Source: VSJD01 sp041653875
GTDB taxonomy: Bacteria > Verrucomicrobiota > Kiritimatiellia > JAAZAB01
DNA: 64,000 nt
Direction of reading: 5' to 3'
Assembly (NCBI GenBank): GCA_041653875.1
Contig: JBAZEM010000013.1
Coordinates: 1 to 64,000 of the forward strand
Of the stretch, positions 34,035 through 45,300 are shown piece after piece. Every line of letters starts with the position of its first letter. The stretch's first letter is position 1. Both the position numbers and the translations under genes were made by a program. The notes below the pieces were generated by a model. It saw only the letters and a list, made by a program, of their open reading frames with translations. It ran no database searches and was not told the DNA's origin.

Positions 34035-35434
34035 ATATGATCCGCCGCCCGACCATCCTGATCGTCGAAGACGAGAAAAACACGCGCGAAGGTTTGGACC
34101 GCGCCTTGCGCCGGAATTACCATATCCTGCTGACGGACAGCGGCGAGCGCGCCTTGCAGATGTTGGACGAAACCCCCGCGGATATAATTCTGAGCGATTT
34201 ACGCCTGCCGGGCATGGATGGGTTGACGCTCATCAAGCGGGCCCTGGCGCGCGATTCCCAGCCCATCTGCATTCTGCTGACGGCTTATGGCAGTATCGAG
34301 TCCGCTGTCGAGGCCATGAAAGCCGGCGCCTACGATTTCATGACCAAGCCCGTCAATCTGGACCAACTGGAACTGGTCTTGCAGCGCGCCCTGCGCTCGC
34401 GCCAGTTGGAATCGGAAAACAAAAGTTTGCGCACGCAATTGGAGGGCAAGTTCGGGTTGGAAGCCATCATCGGCCGGACGCCGGTCATGGAGGAGCTTTA
34501 CAAGGTCATCCGCCAGGTGGCGCCCTCGCGCGCCACGGTGTTGATCCAGGGCGAAAGCGGAACCGGCAAGGAACTGGTGGCCAACGCCATCCACGGCCTC
34601 AGCCCGCGCGCCCGCGGGCCTTTCATCGCGGTGCATTGCGCGGCCCTGCCGCCCACCTTGCTCGAAAGCGAATTGTTCGGGCACGAAAAAGGCGCGTTTA
34701 CCGGCGCGGTGGAACGCCGGCGCGGCCGTTTCGAACTGGCCGAGGGCGGCACCCTGTTCCTCGACGAAATATCCGAAATCGAGCCCGCCACCCAGGTCAA
34801 ACTGCTGCGCGTGCTCGAGGAGCGCAAGTTCGAGCGCGTCGGCGGCCAGGAAACCCTCGATGCGGATATCCGCCTCATCACGGCGACCAACCGCGACCTG
34901 CGCCAACTGGCCCAGGCCGGCAAATTCCGCCAGGACCTTTTTTTCCGGCTCAACGTGGTGACCATTACGGCGCCGCCGCTGAGGGAGCGGGTCAACGATA
35001 TTCCGCTCCTGGCGCGGCGTTTCATGGGCGAGTTCGCGCGCGAAAACAACAAGCCGATCGACGACATCACCGCCGAGGCGCTCAACGCGCTCATGGCCTA
35101 TGCCTGGCCGGGCAATGTCCGCGAACTGCGCAACGCGATCGAGCGCATGATTGTGATGGCGCGCGGCGTCAAGCTCAGCGTGCACGATTTGCCCGGCATT
35201 ATCCGCGAGCAGACGCCGGGCGCGCCCGGCGTCGATATCAAAACCAACGCCTCGCTCCGCGACGCGAACCGGCAGATGATTGTCGCCGCCCTGGAAACCG
35301 CCGGCGGCAACCGCACCAGGGCGGCCCGCCAATTGGGCATCAGCCGCCGCACCCTGCACCGCAAGCTGAACGAATTCGGCCTGCCCGCCCGCCGGACCAA
35401 CCCGCCGCCGGCAAGTGCGGCGACATGTTCATAG
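34031..35434 (+). CDS. NtrC-family sigma54-dependent response regulator
   Basis: 467 residues, coupled to the kinase gene by ATGA overlap. The receiver domain has its phospho-acceptor at D56 ('LSDLRLPGMDG'), with T and K in 'ILLTAYGS' and 'TKPV'. The AAA+ domain has Walker A 'GESGTGKE', the sigma54-contact loop 'GAFTGA' (from residue 221) and 'GGTLFLDEI'. A Fis-type HTH ends the protein ('GGNRTRAARQLGISRRTLHRKL'). It activates sigma54 promoters after phosphorylation. Targets are not evident; the MoxR cluster begins 235 nt downstream on the same strand. Confidence 0.93.
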   Translation: MNMIRRPTILIVEDEKNTREGLDRALRRNYHILLTDSGERALQMLDETPADIILSDLRLPGMDGLTLIKRALARDSQPICILLTAYGSIESAVEAMKAGAYDFMTKPVNLDQLELVLQRALRSRQLESENKSLRTQLEGKFGLEAIIGRTPVMEELYKVIRQVAPSRATVLIQGESGTGKELVANAIHGLSPRARGPFIAVHCAALPPTLLESELFGHEKGAFTGAVERRRGRFELAEGGTLFLDEISEIEPATQVKLLRVLEERKFERVGGQETLDADIRLITATNRDLRQLAQAGKFRQDLFFRLNVVTITAPPLRERVNDIPLLARRFMGEFARENNKPIDDITAEALNALMAYAWPGNVRELRNAIERMIVMARGVKLSVHDLPGIIREQTPGAPGVDIKTNASLRDANRQMIVAALETAGGNRTRAARQLGISRRTLHRKLNEFGLPARRTNPPPASAATCS

Positions 35435-35669
35435 CGCCTGGCGCGCGGCCCCTACACCGAGCGGCCTGCTGTCTGCAACCGAGCCGAGCCGAGCGCCTTG
35501 GCCGTCCGCAGGTCTGCGCCGCGCGCGTGGATTAAGAAAACGGCGCAATCCGGTCTATACTCCCGGCGCCCGTTCTGTTAAATTGCATCCGTCAAATGAA
35601 TCGATGTTCGCAGAGGACACGGCGCGGCGGGTTAAACTTGCCGCCGGTTAATTAAAGGGAAAAAAATCA
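35435..35669. other. 235-nt intergenic upstream of the MoxR cluster
   Basis: No gene. A CGGCGG/CCGCCG stem lies shortly before the AAAGGG Shine-Dalgarno-like sequence of the MoxR gene. No clear -24/-12 sigma54 site was recognised. Confidence 0.5.
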
Positions 35670-36671
35670 ATGAACGAAAATATCGAGCAACAGATCGCTC
35701 AACTGCATGCCTGCAACCGGGCGATGATGGAAGAGTTCGACAAGGTCATCGTGGGCCAGCGCGACGTGCGCGAGGAATTGTTGATCACGGTGTTTGCGGG
35801 CGGACACAACCTGCTTGAGGGTGTGCCCGGCCTGGCCAAGACCCTCATGATCAACACCCTGGCGCAGATGCTCTCGCTCCAGTTCAAGCGCGTCCAGTTC
35901 ACGCCGGACCTGATGCCGTCCGACATCACGGGCACCAACGTGATCGAGGAAGACCACGCCACCGGCAAGCGCGTAACGGTTTTTCTCTCCGGCCCGATCT
36001 TCACCAACGTCCTGCTGGCCGACGAAATCAACCGCACGCCGCCCAAGACCCAGTCGGCCCTGCTCCAGGCCATGCAGGAGAAAGAGGTGTCGGCGGGCAA
36101 TAAAACCTATGCGCTCGACCCGCCGTTCTTCGTCCTGGCCACGCAGAATCCCATCGACCAGGAAGGCACCTATCCCCTGCCGGAGGCCCAGAAAGACCGT
36201 TTCCTGTTCAACACCTTCATCGGTTACCCGGCGATCGGGGAAGAGGAAGAGATTGTGGAGCGCACCACCGCCAATCTGGTTCAGACCGTCAAGGCGGTCT
36301 GCTCCCGCGATGCCCTGATGGCCTACCAGAAATTGGTTCGCAGCCTGCCCGTCTCGCGGCATGTCACCGGTTATGCCGTGGACCTGGCGCGGGCCACGCG
36401 GCCCACCGATCCCAAGGCGCCCGATTTCGTCAAGAAACAGGTGGCCTGGGGCGCCGGGCCGCGCGCCAGCCAGGCGCTGATCCTCTGCGCCAAGTGCCGG
36501 GCGGCGCTGGCCGGCCGGATCAACGTCTCCTGCGACGACGTGCGTTGCCTGGCCCTGCCGGTTATGCGCCACCGTATTTTGCCGAGTTTTATGGCGGAAG
36601 CGGAGGGCATAACCTCCGATGCGATCGTGAAGAAGGTGCTGGCCGCGGTCCCGGAACGCGCCCAATCGTAA
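35670..36671 (+). CDS. MoxR-family AAA+ ATPase
   Basis: 333 residues, the usual length. Motifs are Walker A 'LEGVPGLAKTLM' (about 48-58), 'DITGTNVIEED', Walker B with 'LLADEINRTPPKTQSALLQAM', and sensor 'FFVLATQNPIDQEGTYPLPEAQKDRFLF'-type sequence (about 150-175). MoxR ATPases act as chaperones that mature or insert vWA-domain partners; the next three genes encode such proteins. It is the first gene of a ten-gene co-directional cluster, with the DUF58 gene starting 3 nt after its stop. Confidence 0.95.
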   Translation: MNENIEQQIAQLHACNRAMMEEFDKVIVGQRDVREELLITVFAGGHNLLEGVPGLAKTLMINTLAQMLSLQFKRVQFTPDLMPSDITGTNVIEEDHATGKRVTVFLSGPIFTNVLLADEINRTPPKTQSALLQAMQEKEVSAGNKTYALDPPFFVLATQNPIDQEGTYPLPEAQKDRFLFNTFIGYPAIGEEEEIVERTTANLVQTVKAVCSRDALMAYQKLVRSLPVSRHVTGYAVDLARATRPTDPKAPDFVKKQVAWGAGPRASQALILCAKCRAALAGRINVSCDDVRCLALPVMRHRILPSFMAEAEGITSDAIVKKVLAAVPERAQS

Positions 36672-36674
36672 CCC

Positions 36675-37736
36675 ATGAAATCAGTTGCGAATCCAACGCG
36701 GGATACCGGCGCGGCGGCCTGGGTTGCGGCGCGCCGCGCGGTCGCAAGACGCCTGCCGCTGGGGCATTGGTGGGATTCCGCCAAGCGGCGTCTGGCGGCG
36801 CGGGGCGACCTGCAGGTCACCACCGACGTGCTGCGCGACGCCAATCCGCAACGCTATCTCGATCCGGCCGTGATCATGCGGTTCGGCCAGTCCTCCCTGC
36901 TGCTGGCCCGCCGCGTGGTGAAGGGCTTCATCAGCGGCCTGCACCGCAGTCCTTTCCACGGTTTTTCCGTCGAGTTCGCCGACCACCGCGAATACGTGCC
37001 GGGGGACGATATAAAATTCATCGATTGGATGCTCTTTGCGCGCACCGACCATTATTACATCAAGCGCAGCGAGGAGGAAACGAACGTGCGCTGCTTCATC
37101 CTGCTCGATCGCTCCGCGTCGATGGCCTTCGGCACGCGCGGCCTGACCAAGTGGGATTACGCCTGTTTCCTGTCCACCTGCCTTGCCTACCTGATGCTGA
37201 AACAGCAGGATGCCGTGGGCTTGGCGCTCTTTTCGTCCCAGCCGGACCTGATTGTGCCGCCGCGCTGCCGCAGTCTGCACCTGCACCAGATCATGCGCGC
37301 CATGATCCGGCATCCGCCGGCGGGCCCATCCAACGTGGCCGGCAGTCTGCAGACGCTGATCCAGCGCCTCAAGCGGCGCAGTCTGGTGGTGATTATAAGC
37401 GACTTGATCGACGACCCCGCCGAAACCTTGAAGGCCATCCGCCTGGTCGGGACCCATCAACATGACGTGGTGGTGTTTCATGTCCACGATGCCGCCGAAC
37501 TCGAATTCGGGTTCGAGGGCGCGGCGCTTTTCCGCGACCTTGAAACCGGCGAGGAGCTGGAAGTGGATCCGGCCTCGATCCGCGCGAGCTATCTTGAAAA
37601 AGTCCGGGAACTGGCCGAGTTTTATCGGGGCGGGTTGAGCGAGGCCGGCATCGATTATGAGCCGATCGATACGCGCCAGCCTTACGACCTGGCGCTGGGC
37701 GCCTATTTGCGCCGCCGCGCCGCATTGCGAGGATGA
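36675..37736 (+). CDS. DUF58 protein (vWA-like)
   Basis: 353 residues, soluble. The DUF58 signature 'SVEFADHREYVPGDDIKFID' is at about residues 95-117, followed by a vWA-like fold with the MIDAS-type 'LLDRSASMAFG' (about 145). 'LKRRSLVVIISDLIDDP' is a further DUF58 motif. DUF58 proteins accompany MoxR ATPases and the Bat-type membrane proteins; they are thought to be adaptor or substrate proteins of the ATPase. The gene overlaps the next by four bases. Confidence 0.92.
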   Translation: MKSVANPTRDTGAAAWVAARRAVARRLPLGHWWDSAKRRLAARGDLQVTTDVLRDANPQRYLDPAVIMRFGQSSLLLARRVVKGFISGLHRSPFHGFSVEFADHREYVPGDDIKFIDWMLFARTDHYYIKRSEEETNVRCFILLDRSASMAFGTRGLTKWDYACFLSTCLAYLMLKQQDAVGLALFSSQPDLIVPPRCRSLHLHQIMRAMIRHPPAGPSNVAGSLQTLIQRLKRRSLVVIISDLIDDPAETLKAIRLVGTHQHDVVVFHVHDAAELEFGFEGAALFRDLETGEELEVDPASIRASYLEKVRELAEFYRGGLSEAGIDYEPIDTRQPYDLALGAYLRRRAALRG

Positions 37737-39940
37737 CAGTTATGTTCGTTTTTCTTGTTCCAACTGCATTGTTCGGATTGGCGCTTTTGATCGTGCCGAT
37801 CCTGCTGCACCTCTTCAAGCCGCGCAAGGTCCGGGTGGTGCCCTTCAGCAGTCTGCGCTGGCTGAGGGCCAGCCAGCATCGCCTCTCCCGGCGCCTCCGC
37901 TGGCATCAAATCGCGCTCTTCCTGCTGCGCGCGGCCTTGATCGTCCTGCTGGTGATGGCCCTGGGCCGGCCGGTTTTTTCCGCCGGCCGCGGCCAGGGCA
38001 AGGCGGAGCGTTTTATCATTCTCGACACCGGGCGCAGTATGCAATACGAGAATCCCGACGGCACCGTTCCGTTCGACACCGCCCGGGCGCTCGCCGAAAA
38101 ACTGCTGCTCAGCGGCCTGGCCGGGGACCGCAGTACGGTGCTGTTGGCCGGCGGCAATGCCGGGCCGATCGGGCCGCTGCGGAGCGACCCCGCCGGCTAT
38201 CTCGGCCGCCTGCGCGCGGCGCGCGCCGGCGCCGGCGAAAGCGATCTCACCGGGGTACTCCAATTCATCCCTGCGCTGTTGGCGCCGCGCCGGGCGGGGA
38301 CGGTGGTGGAGTTGTTTTTCATCACCGACAACCTGGCCTGGAGTTGGGCCCAGAGCGGCATCGCCCGTTTCCTGGGGGAAGTGGCCGCCCCCGTGCGCGT
38401 GCATGTCTTGAATGTCGGGACGGACCATCCGCGTAACGCCTGGATTGCCGCGGCCGAGTTTATCAAGTCGGACACCCCTTCGCGGCGCTCGCTTCGTGTC
38501 CAGCTTGCGGCCGTCGGCGATAACGGGCAGGTCCGCACTCTGCGCCTGGCGCACATCGCCGGGATGCCGGAATTGACCCGCAAAGTCACGCTGAAAGCGG
38601 GCGCGCCCCAGCAGGTGGAATTCGAATTGCCGGCAGCCTTGAATCTCAAGGGCCAGGTTGCGCTTCTCAGTCTGGAACCGCGCGATGCGCTGGAGTCCGA
38701 TGACCGCTATTGGGTGAACCTCGACTGGCGCGGATACACCCGCATCCTCGTGATCGAAAACGAGGCCACCCAGATTCCCGAACTGCAACCGGGCTTTCAC
38801 CTGCGCACGGCCCTCGAGGCGCTGGCCTATGCCGATCCGGGCGCCCTCAAGTTCGTCCGCCGCTCGGATACCGCCGTCAAGCCCGGGGATATTTCCGAGG
38901 CCGACGTGATTATGATGGCGGACGTGCCCGCGCTCTCCGACGACTGCCTGGCGCAACTGGAAAATCGCGTCAAGGCCGGCGCCGGGCTGGTAATTTTCCT
39001 GGGGCCTTCGATCCGGAGCGATTTTTACGGGTCGAAATTATTCAATCCCATCCGGGCTTCGACCAGTCTGTTGGCCATGCGGATCGGGAAACTGGTGGAC
39101 CTGCAAAAAAGCCGCGGCGACTTCGCTGTTTTTGGCGACGTGCAATGGGATCATCCCCTGCTGGCGCCGCTCTACGATCCGACTTTCAGCGATTTGCCGC
39201 AGGTTCGTTTCCGCGCCTATCATCTCCTGGCGCCGGTGGAGGGCCGCAACGATGTCCGTGTCATCGCCGCCATCCAGGGCCAGGCCCCGGCGATCGTGGA
39301 GAGCGGCGCCGGCGCCGGCAAGGTCCTGCTCTTCAATACGACCGCCGGCGATGCCTGGAGCGATTTGCCGCGCCGCAAGTGTTTTGTGCCCTTGATGGAC
39401 CGCGTGCTTCAATATCTCGCCGGCGGATTATGGCGCGGCATGTTCGCGGTCGGCGAAGCCGTGAACCTGCCGTTGCATAATGCGCTCACCAACGGGGCGG
39501 TGACCGTCACGACGCCCGGCGGGCAGAGCCTGCGGCCCGAAATCCGCGCGGTCGCCGGCCGCGCCGTCATGCAGTTGGCCGCGCTACGGGAGGCCGGTGT
39601 CTATCAGGTTGCCTATACGACCGCTTCCGGGATGGAGCGCCTGCCCTTTATTGTCCAGACCGGCCGGCGCGATAGCCCCATGCTCCCGGCCGACAAGGGC
39701 ATCCTGCAACGCTGGTGGAAATCGGCCGAGTTCGAGATGACGGCGCCCGATCCCGGCCTCCGGCGCAGTCCGGTGACGGAAAAACGCTTTTCCTTGGAAC
39801 TGCTGCTGATGTTGCTGGCCTTGTTCGTGTTTCTGGCGGAGATGTGGCTGACCCATGAATATTGCCCAAAAGCGCATCCGCGCGTGGTGTCAAGCTCCGT
39901 GGTGGCGCAGGAGGGATTCTTCGGCGGGCGGAAGGAATAA
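37733..39940 (+). CDS. BatA-like membrane protein with vWA-type domain
   Basis: 735 residues. The N-terminal BatA domain has two transmembrane helices flanking 'ILLHLFKPRKVRVVPFSSLRWL' (about 5-30 and 60-80). A periplasmic vWA-like domain follows ('FIILDTGRSMQY'; the MIDAS Asp and Ser are present). A long mixed region with an amidotransferase-like segment ('RILVIENEATQIPEL...ADVIMMADVPAL') comes next. A C-terminal transmembrane helix ('LLLMLLALFVFLAEMWL') anchors the end. It is probably a MoxR-dependent membrane complex component. The start overlaps the upstream stop (ATGA). Confidence 0.85.
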   Translation: MTVMFVFLVPTALFGLALLIVPILLHLFKPRKVRVVPFSSLRWLRASQHRLSRRLRWHQIALFLLRAALIVLLVMALGRPVFSAGRGQGKAERFIILDTGRSMQYENPDGTVPFDTARALAEKLLLSGLAGDRSTVLLAGGNAGPIGPLRSDPAGYLGRLRAARAGAGESDLTGVLQFIPALLAPRRAGTVVELFFITDNLAWSWAQSGIARFLGEVAAPVRVHVLNVGTDHPRNAWIAAAEFIKSDTPSRRSLRVQLAAVGDNGQVRTLRLAHIAGMPELTRKVTLKAGAPQQVEFELPAALNLKGQVALLSLEPRDALESDDRYWVNLDWRGYTRILVIENEATQIPELQPGFHLRTALEALAYADPGALKFVRRSDTAVKPGDISEADVIMMADVPALSDDCLAQLENRVKAGAGLVIFLGPSIRSDFYGSKLFNPIRASTSLLAMRIGKLVDLQKSRGDFAVFGDVQWDHPLLAPLYDPTFSDLPQVRFRAYHLLAPVEGRNDVRVIAAIQGQAPAIVESGAGAGKVLLFNTTAGDAWSDLPRRKCFVPLMDRVLQYLAGGLWRGMFAVGEAVNLPLHNALTNGAVTVTTPGGQSLRPEIRAVAGRAVMQLAALREAGVYQVAYTTASGMERLPFIVQTGRRDSPMLPADKGILQRWWKSAEFEMTAPDPGLRRSPVTEKRFSLELLLMLLALFVFLAEMWLTHEYCPKAHPRVVSSSVVAQEGFFGGRKE

Positions 39941-39952
39941 TTTGGACAAATC

Positions 39953-42214
39953 ATGACGCTGACCTTAAATCCGATTTTTCCGGTTTGGCTGGTTGTGCTG
40001 GCCGGGGCGGCCGCGATCGCACTCCTGTTCCATTGCCTGCGGGTGCTGTTCTGCGAAAAAAACGTTCCGCGTTCCTGGGTTGCGTTCCTGGGTTCGTTGC
40101 GCTTGCTGGCGATCGTGTTGTTCCTGCTCTGCCTGCTGCGGCCGGGTGTAACCTATGTGCGCGCGCTCGCCCAGGCGCCGGACCTCTTGGTGCTGGTCGA
40201 TACCTCGCGCAGCATGGGTCTGCCCGGCGCGGCGGCCGGGGCGTCGCGCTTGGACCAGATGCTGGCGCGCTTGCAGTCCGGCCGTTTTGCCGGCGATTTC
40301 CTCAAGCGTTTCAATGTCTATTGGTTCGCCTTCGATCGCGCGGCCCGTCCGCTGGCGAGCCGCGATGTGTCCGGCCTGAAGGCCGATGGGGAAGACACCT
40401 GTTACGCCGAAAGTCTCGCCACGGCCTTGAATTTCTATCGCCAGAACAAGACGCTCGAATCGGGCGCCGGGCTCCAGGCCGGCCGGGTGTTGCTTGTCAG
40501 CGACGGCCGTGACCGGAGCGACCAGGATGCCGCGGCGCAGGCCCGCCGCCTGGGTTTGACCCTGGATGTGCTTGCGCCTCCGGTCGAGGAGGCGGCGCAT
40601 TCGGCGCCGGCGGTCAGCATCGTCGGCGTTCAAAGCCCGCGCCGCGTGCTGCTGGGGTCGGAGTCGCGTTTTCTTGTCACCGTGCGGCATCGGAACGCGG
40701 CCAGAATCCCGTTGCGCCTGACGCTGGCCGAAGGGGGCAAGGATATCCTGCGGCGCGATTTCGAATTTGCGCCCTCCGAGAGCGAACGCCGGATCAGCCT
40801 GGCGTACCGCCCGGTCAGCGTGGGAATCAAGCGCTATGACCTGCGCGTGGCGGCGCGCGCCACGGCGGCGGCGACCTCCGCGCCGCCCTGCGAAGTCAGT
40901 GTCAAGGTGGAAAGCCGTAAAAACGAGGTGCTCATGTTGGAGGACACCTGGCGTTGGGAGTTCAAATTCCTGCGCCGTGTTTTCGAGAACGATCCGAGTT
41001 TCACGTTCACCGGATTCCTGGCGCGCGGACCCGGCATCTATATGCAATTCGGCGAACCGGACCGGCGGGTCAGCCTCGGCGGTTTTCCGCAGACCCGCGC
41101 GGAACTCTCGTGGTTCGACACGTTTCTGGTGGGCGATGTCGATCCGGCCCGCTGGCCCAAGGCGTTGGCGCCCGCGCTCTACGACCTGGTTGTGGAGGAG
41201 GGCAAATCGCTGATCGTCGTCGCCGGTCCCAACCTCAACCGCTTGCGGCGGGTTGGCGAACTCGATGCTCTCTTGCCCGTGGAACTCGCGCCCGATTCGT
41301 CCAAGCCGATCCGCGGCCCCGTGGCCGTTCGGATCAGCCCGGAGGGCGCCGCTTCGCCGCTCTTTTTCTATGGCGGCGACGCCGGCCGCAAACGCCGGCT
41401 TGACCTGCCGCCGCTGGATCAAATCTACGCGCCGTTGCGAAAAAAGCCGGCGGCCACCATCCTGCTCGAAGCGGCGAACCAGGCCAACGAATATGGCCCT
41501 TTGATCGTGGCGGCGGAGCATACCGTCGGGCGCGGACGCGTGCTGTTCCTGGGGACCGACAGTTTCTGGAAGTGGCAGATGATTCCCGCGCCGGATGCCG
41601 ACGGCAATACGCCTTATAATATTTTCTGGCAGCAGACCCTGCGCGCCTTGCAGCCCAGCCGGCTGGCCGCCGGCAACGTGACCCTTTGGATGCAAACCGA
41701 CCGCAGCAGCTACATCGCCGGGCAGGCTGTGACCCTGAATTTCGAGATTCGATCGGACCGCCCGCTGGAGCGGCCGGGCCTGGAAGCCAATGTCACCATT
41801 CCCGACGGCCGCAAAATTCCGCTGGCCCTGGTTCCGCATCCGGCGCGCGGCGGCCAATACCAATCGGAATTTCAGGCGTCCGCCGCCGGGCAATATCATA
41901 TCGATGCGGCGGTCCTGCTGGAAGGCCGCGTCGCCGCGGATGCCGAAAGCATCATTGACGTTCAGGCGCCGGAGCCGGAGGCCGCGCCCGGGGCGCTGAA
42001 TATGGCCAACCTGGAACGGCTTGCCGCCGCGACCGGCGGCCGGCTGATCGCGCCGGACGATCCCGCCTCCTGGCCGCCCGACGCCGGCAAGGATAAAGTC
42101 ATGGTGCGGCAGGCCCGCGCGCTCGATTTCTGGGCCGGCTACGAACTGCTTCTGGCGTTGATCGCGGTGCTGGGTTTGGATTGGCTCCTGCGGCTCCTGC
42201 GTGGATTCGTGTGA
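39953..42214 (+). CDS. Membrane vWA/glutamine-amidotransferase-like protein
   Basis: 753 residues, paralogous in layout to its upstream neighbour. Two N-terminal transmembrane helices (about 8-25 and 42-65) are followed by a vWA domain with 'LLVLVDTSRSMGLPG', an Ig-like stretch, and an amidotransferase-like domain (about 400-540; 'SWFDTFLVGDVDPARW', 'GRVLFLGTDSFWKW'). A final transmembrane helix is 'LLLALIAVLGLDWLLRLL'. No catalytic Cys-His pair of a true amidotransferase was found, so this domain is likely structural or binding. Confidence 0.82.
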   Translation: MTLTLNPIFPVWLVVLAGAAAIALLFHCLRVLFCEKNVPRSWVAFLGSLRLLAIVLFLLCLLRPGVTYVRALAQAPDLLVLVDTSRSMGLPGAAAGASRLDQMLARLQSGRFAGDFLKRFNVYWFAFDRAARPLASRDVSGLKADGEDTCYAESLATALNFYRQNKTLESGAGLQAGRVLLVSDGRDRSDQDAAAQARRLGLTLDVLAPPVEEAAHSAPAVSIVGVQSPRRVLLGSESRFLVTVRHRNAARIPLRLTLAEGGKDILRRDFEFAPSESERRISLAYRPVSVGIKRYDLRVAARATAAATSAPPCEVSVKVESRKNEVLMLEDTWRWEFKFLRRVFENDPSFTFTGFLARGPGIYMQFGEPDRRVSLGGFPQTRAELSWFDTFLVGDVDPARWPKALAPALYDLVVEEGKSLIVVAGPNLNRLRRVGELDALLPVELAPDSSKPIRGPVAVRISPEGAASPLFFYGGDAGRKRRLDLPPLDQIYAPLRKKPAATILLEAANQANEYGPLIVAAEHTVGRGRVLFLGTDSFWKWQMIPAPDADGNTPYNIFWQQTLRALQPSRLAAGNVTLWMQTDRSSYIAGQAVTLNFEIRSDRPLERPGLEANVTIPDGRKIPLALVPHPARGGQYQSEFQASAAGQYHIDAAVLLEGRVAADAESIIDVQAPEPEAAPGALNMANLERLAAATGGRLIAPDDPASWPPDAGKDKVMVRQARALDFWAGYELLLALIAVLGLDWLLRLLRGFV

Positions 42215-42258
42215 TCCGGCGGGATGGCGTTGGGCGCGGCATTATGGTATCTGTAGCA

Positions 42259-42293
42259 TTTCTGATTGCTGATTTTTGATTTCTGATTTAACA
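42259..42293 (+). repeat. Heptamer run (tttctga-type), five units
   Basis: tttctga, ttgctga, tttttga, tttctga, tttaaca follow one another in the gap before the DUF4175-like gene. Confidence 0.75.
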
Positions 42294-42310
42294 ACAACTC
42301 GCGAACAGGC

Positions 42311-45300
42311 GTGATCGGACATATTGCCGTGAACGAAAATAAATCCAGATCCACCGCGGAAACCGCGGCGGCGCCGCCCGGCTATCCCGCCTCCAAGGCG
42401 GCGGAAGAATTGCGGCAAGTGGTGCGCCGCAGCAATCGCCGCTGGCAGCGGCTGATCCTGCTTCAAACCGTGGCCTGGTTGATCGCCGCCCCCCTGGCGT
42501 ATCTCTGGCTCGTTTTCCTGCTGGATAACATTTTGCATCTGCCCGTCGTCGGGCGGGTTCTGGCCATCGCGTTTTTCTTCCTCGTCCTGGCCGGGTTCCT
42601 GGCGCATTGCTTTCGCCAATGGCGCCGGGCGCGTTTTAGCGACGACCAGGTGGCCCTGGCCATCGAACGGCGCACGGCCGTTCCGATGGAAAACCGCTTG
42701 ATCAATTTGATCCAACTCGCGCGGGATGCCGGCAGTCAGCCGCTCAGCCAGGCGGCCATCGACGAAAACTACCGCCATCTTCAGCGCATCCGCCTTGAGC
42801 AGGCGGCGCGCAGTTTCCCGGCGCTGATTTATACCGGGACGGCGTTGTTCCTGGTGTTGGTGGGGGTTGTGTTCTGGGCCTTCCAGCGCGAACGGTTCGC
42901 CAATGCCGCCACCAGGATTTTTCTGCCGTTTGCCCGTGTGGCGCCCGTCTATCGGACGCTCCTGACGGTGGAGCCCGGCGATATCCGGATCAAACAGGGC
43001 GAAGATGTGACCATCCAGGTGCGGATCGAAGGCCGCGTTCCCGCGACGCTGGCGATCTTCCGGCAACTGAACGATCGGCGCAGTTCGGAGGAAATCCCCG
43101 TGCCCGCCGGCGCCAAGCGCGTGGCCTATACCTTCAAGGCCGTGGCCCAGTCGTTCGCCTATGCCGTGCACGGCGGGGATTATGTGTCGCCTTTCTACAC
43201 CATCGAGATCCCGGTGGCCTGCGAGTTGAAACGGCTGGAAGCCGTCTTGCGCTATCCGGCCTATACCCGCCAACCCGAGCGCAAACAGGAAAGCGCCGCC
43301 GGCGACCTGGAGGCTTTGGTGGGCACGCAGGCGGAACTGCGCTTCACATTCAGCCAACCCCTTGAGGCCGCGGCCATGCTGGTGGAGGTTCTGCCGAACG
43401 CGGCGGCCGGGACGAATGCGGCGAATCCCTCCGCCAATTTGCGAAAGATCCCGCTGGCCAGGATCAGTCCGACCGAATTTTCCGGCGCGCTTGTGTTCCA
43501 GGATGCGGTCGGATACCAGTTGGAGATGGTCGCGTCGGGCCAGCCGACCGGCCGCAGCCGCAAATACGATCTAAGAGCGATGGGCGATCTGCCGCCCGAC
43601 CTGCAACTGACCGGCATCGATGACCAGACCGAAATGCCGGCCGATTCCACAGTGCCCGTGACCATGCTTGCCAGGGACGATTATGGGTTGACTGAAGCGG
43701 GGCTGTTTTTCCGCGCGGGGTCGGCGCCATCCGGCGCGGGCGCCGCGGAGCCCGGCGACTTGTCCGCCGCGACTCCCGCGAAAGAGGAAGCCACCAATGC
43801 CTGGCAAGCGCTGCGAATCTGGCCGGTCGCCGATCAGGCCCTGTTGTTCCAGACCAATACGACGGTTTCCGCCACGGCGCTGAGCGCCGTCGAGGGCGAA
43901 ACGGTGGAACTGGCCGCGCGCGGACGGGACAACGATCCGCTCAAGCAAGGGCAATGGACCACCGGGCCGTCCTTATCCATTACCATCGGCGGCGCCGGCG
44001 CCGTTCTCCAGCGCATCTACGAGCGGATTCTCCAAACCGAAGCCGGCCTGCGCGCCTTGATCCCGTCCCACGAGGAGGAGGTGGCGCGCAACGGGCAATG
44101 GGTCCGCAAGCTGGATCCCGATTCCGGTCTGCGCTGGGACGACAAGAAAAACAACGAGGAGCTCGCCGCCGCCATGAAGGACCAGGCGCGCCGCCAGGCG
44201 GAACTGCGCGAAAAAGCCGCCGCCATCGCGCGCGGCATGGTGGAAGAAGCCGGCAATTTACGCCTCTCCGTGGGCATGCTGGCCGACACCGAAATGGTCC
44301 GCGCCGTGCGTATCTTTGAAAGCGTGACGGGCCGGGATTCGCCGCAGGAAAAACGGTCCACATTGGCCGATGCGCGCCTGGCCCAGGAGCGCATTGTCCG
44401 CAGTCTGGGCGAAATGCTCGCTCAATATGTTATCTTCCGGCAGGATTGGGAAATGGCGAACATGGCGCCCTTTATCAAGATGCTGGCGGAACGGCAACAG
44501 CGCATGGCGGGGGAATCGAGCGCCTATGCCGGTTCTCCGGCCGCCATGGACACTGCGATCCGGAATGGCGCTAATCGCCGCCAGCTTAAACTCCTGCAAC
44601 TGGCCGGACTGGCCCAAACCGCGTTTGCCGGCATCGGCGGGCGGATCGCCGGGCTGAATCCCGCGCTGGCCCAAGCCTTCACCGGCGCCGCGGCCGATTT
44701 CGACGCCGCCGGTTCCGGGGTAAAACCGGCGATGCGCAAGGCCGCCGATTGCCTCGAAGCCGGGCAATGGGCGGAAAGCGCCGCCAACCAGCAGGCCGCG
44801 GCGGCGGCGCTCGCGGCAATTCACGCCCGGCTGCTCAAGGTGCAGGCCGATGCCGCGCAACAGGCCATGGCCGAAGTGAAAAGTCTGGCCGCCGAAAGCG
44901 TGGAGGCCCAGAAGGAAATCGCCAAACTCCAGGCCGGCGCCAATCAGAGTACGTTGTTGTTTAACCCTGCCCAAGCCGATCTTGGCGAAATCATCCGCAT
45001 GCAGAAGATGGCCGAGGAGTTGAAAAAGAAAAAGCAGATCCGCGGCCAGGACAGCGTATTAGACAGTCTTTTCAGGAAGGCGCTGGATTCGAACTACAAT
45101 TCCAGGCCGACCAACACCGATTTTTCCGTCCTGAAACTGGCCGCCAAACCTTCCGGCCAGGTAAGCAACCCGAACTTCTCCGATCGCGCGCCCAATGCCG
45201 CCAAGATCGATCCCATCAGCGAAAAGTTCCAGGACCTGGTCGGCGACCTGCTGGAGGAAGCCGACGACCTGCGGGAGAAATACGAGACTTACAATATCAG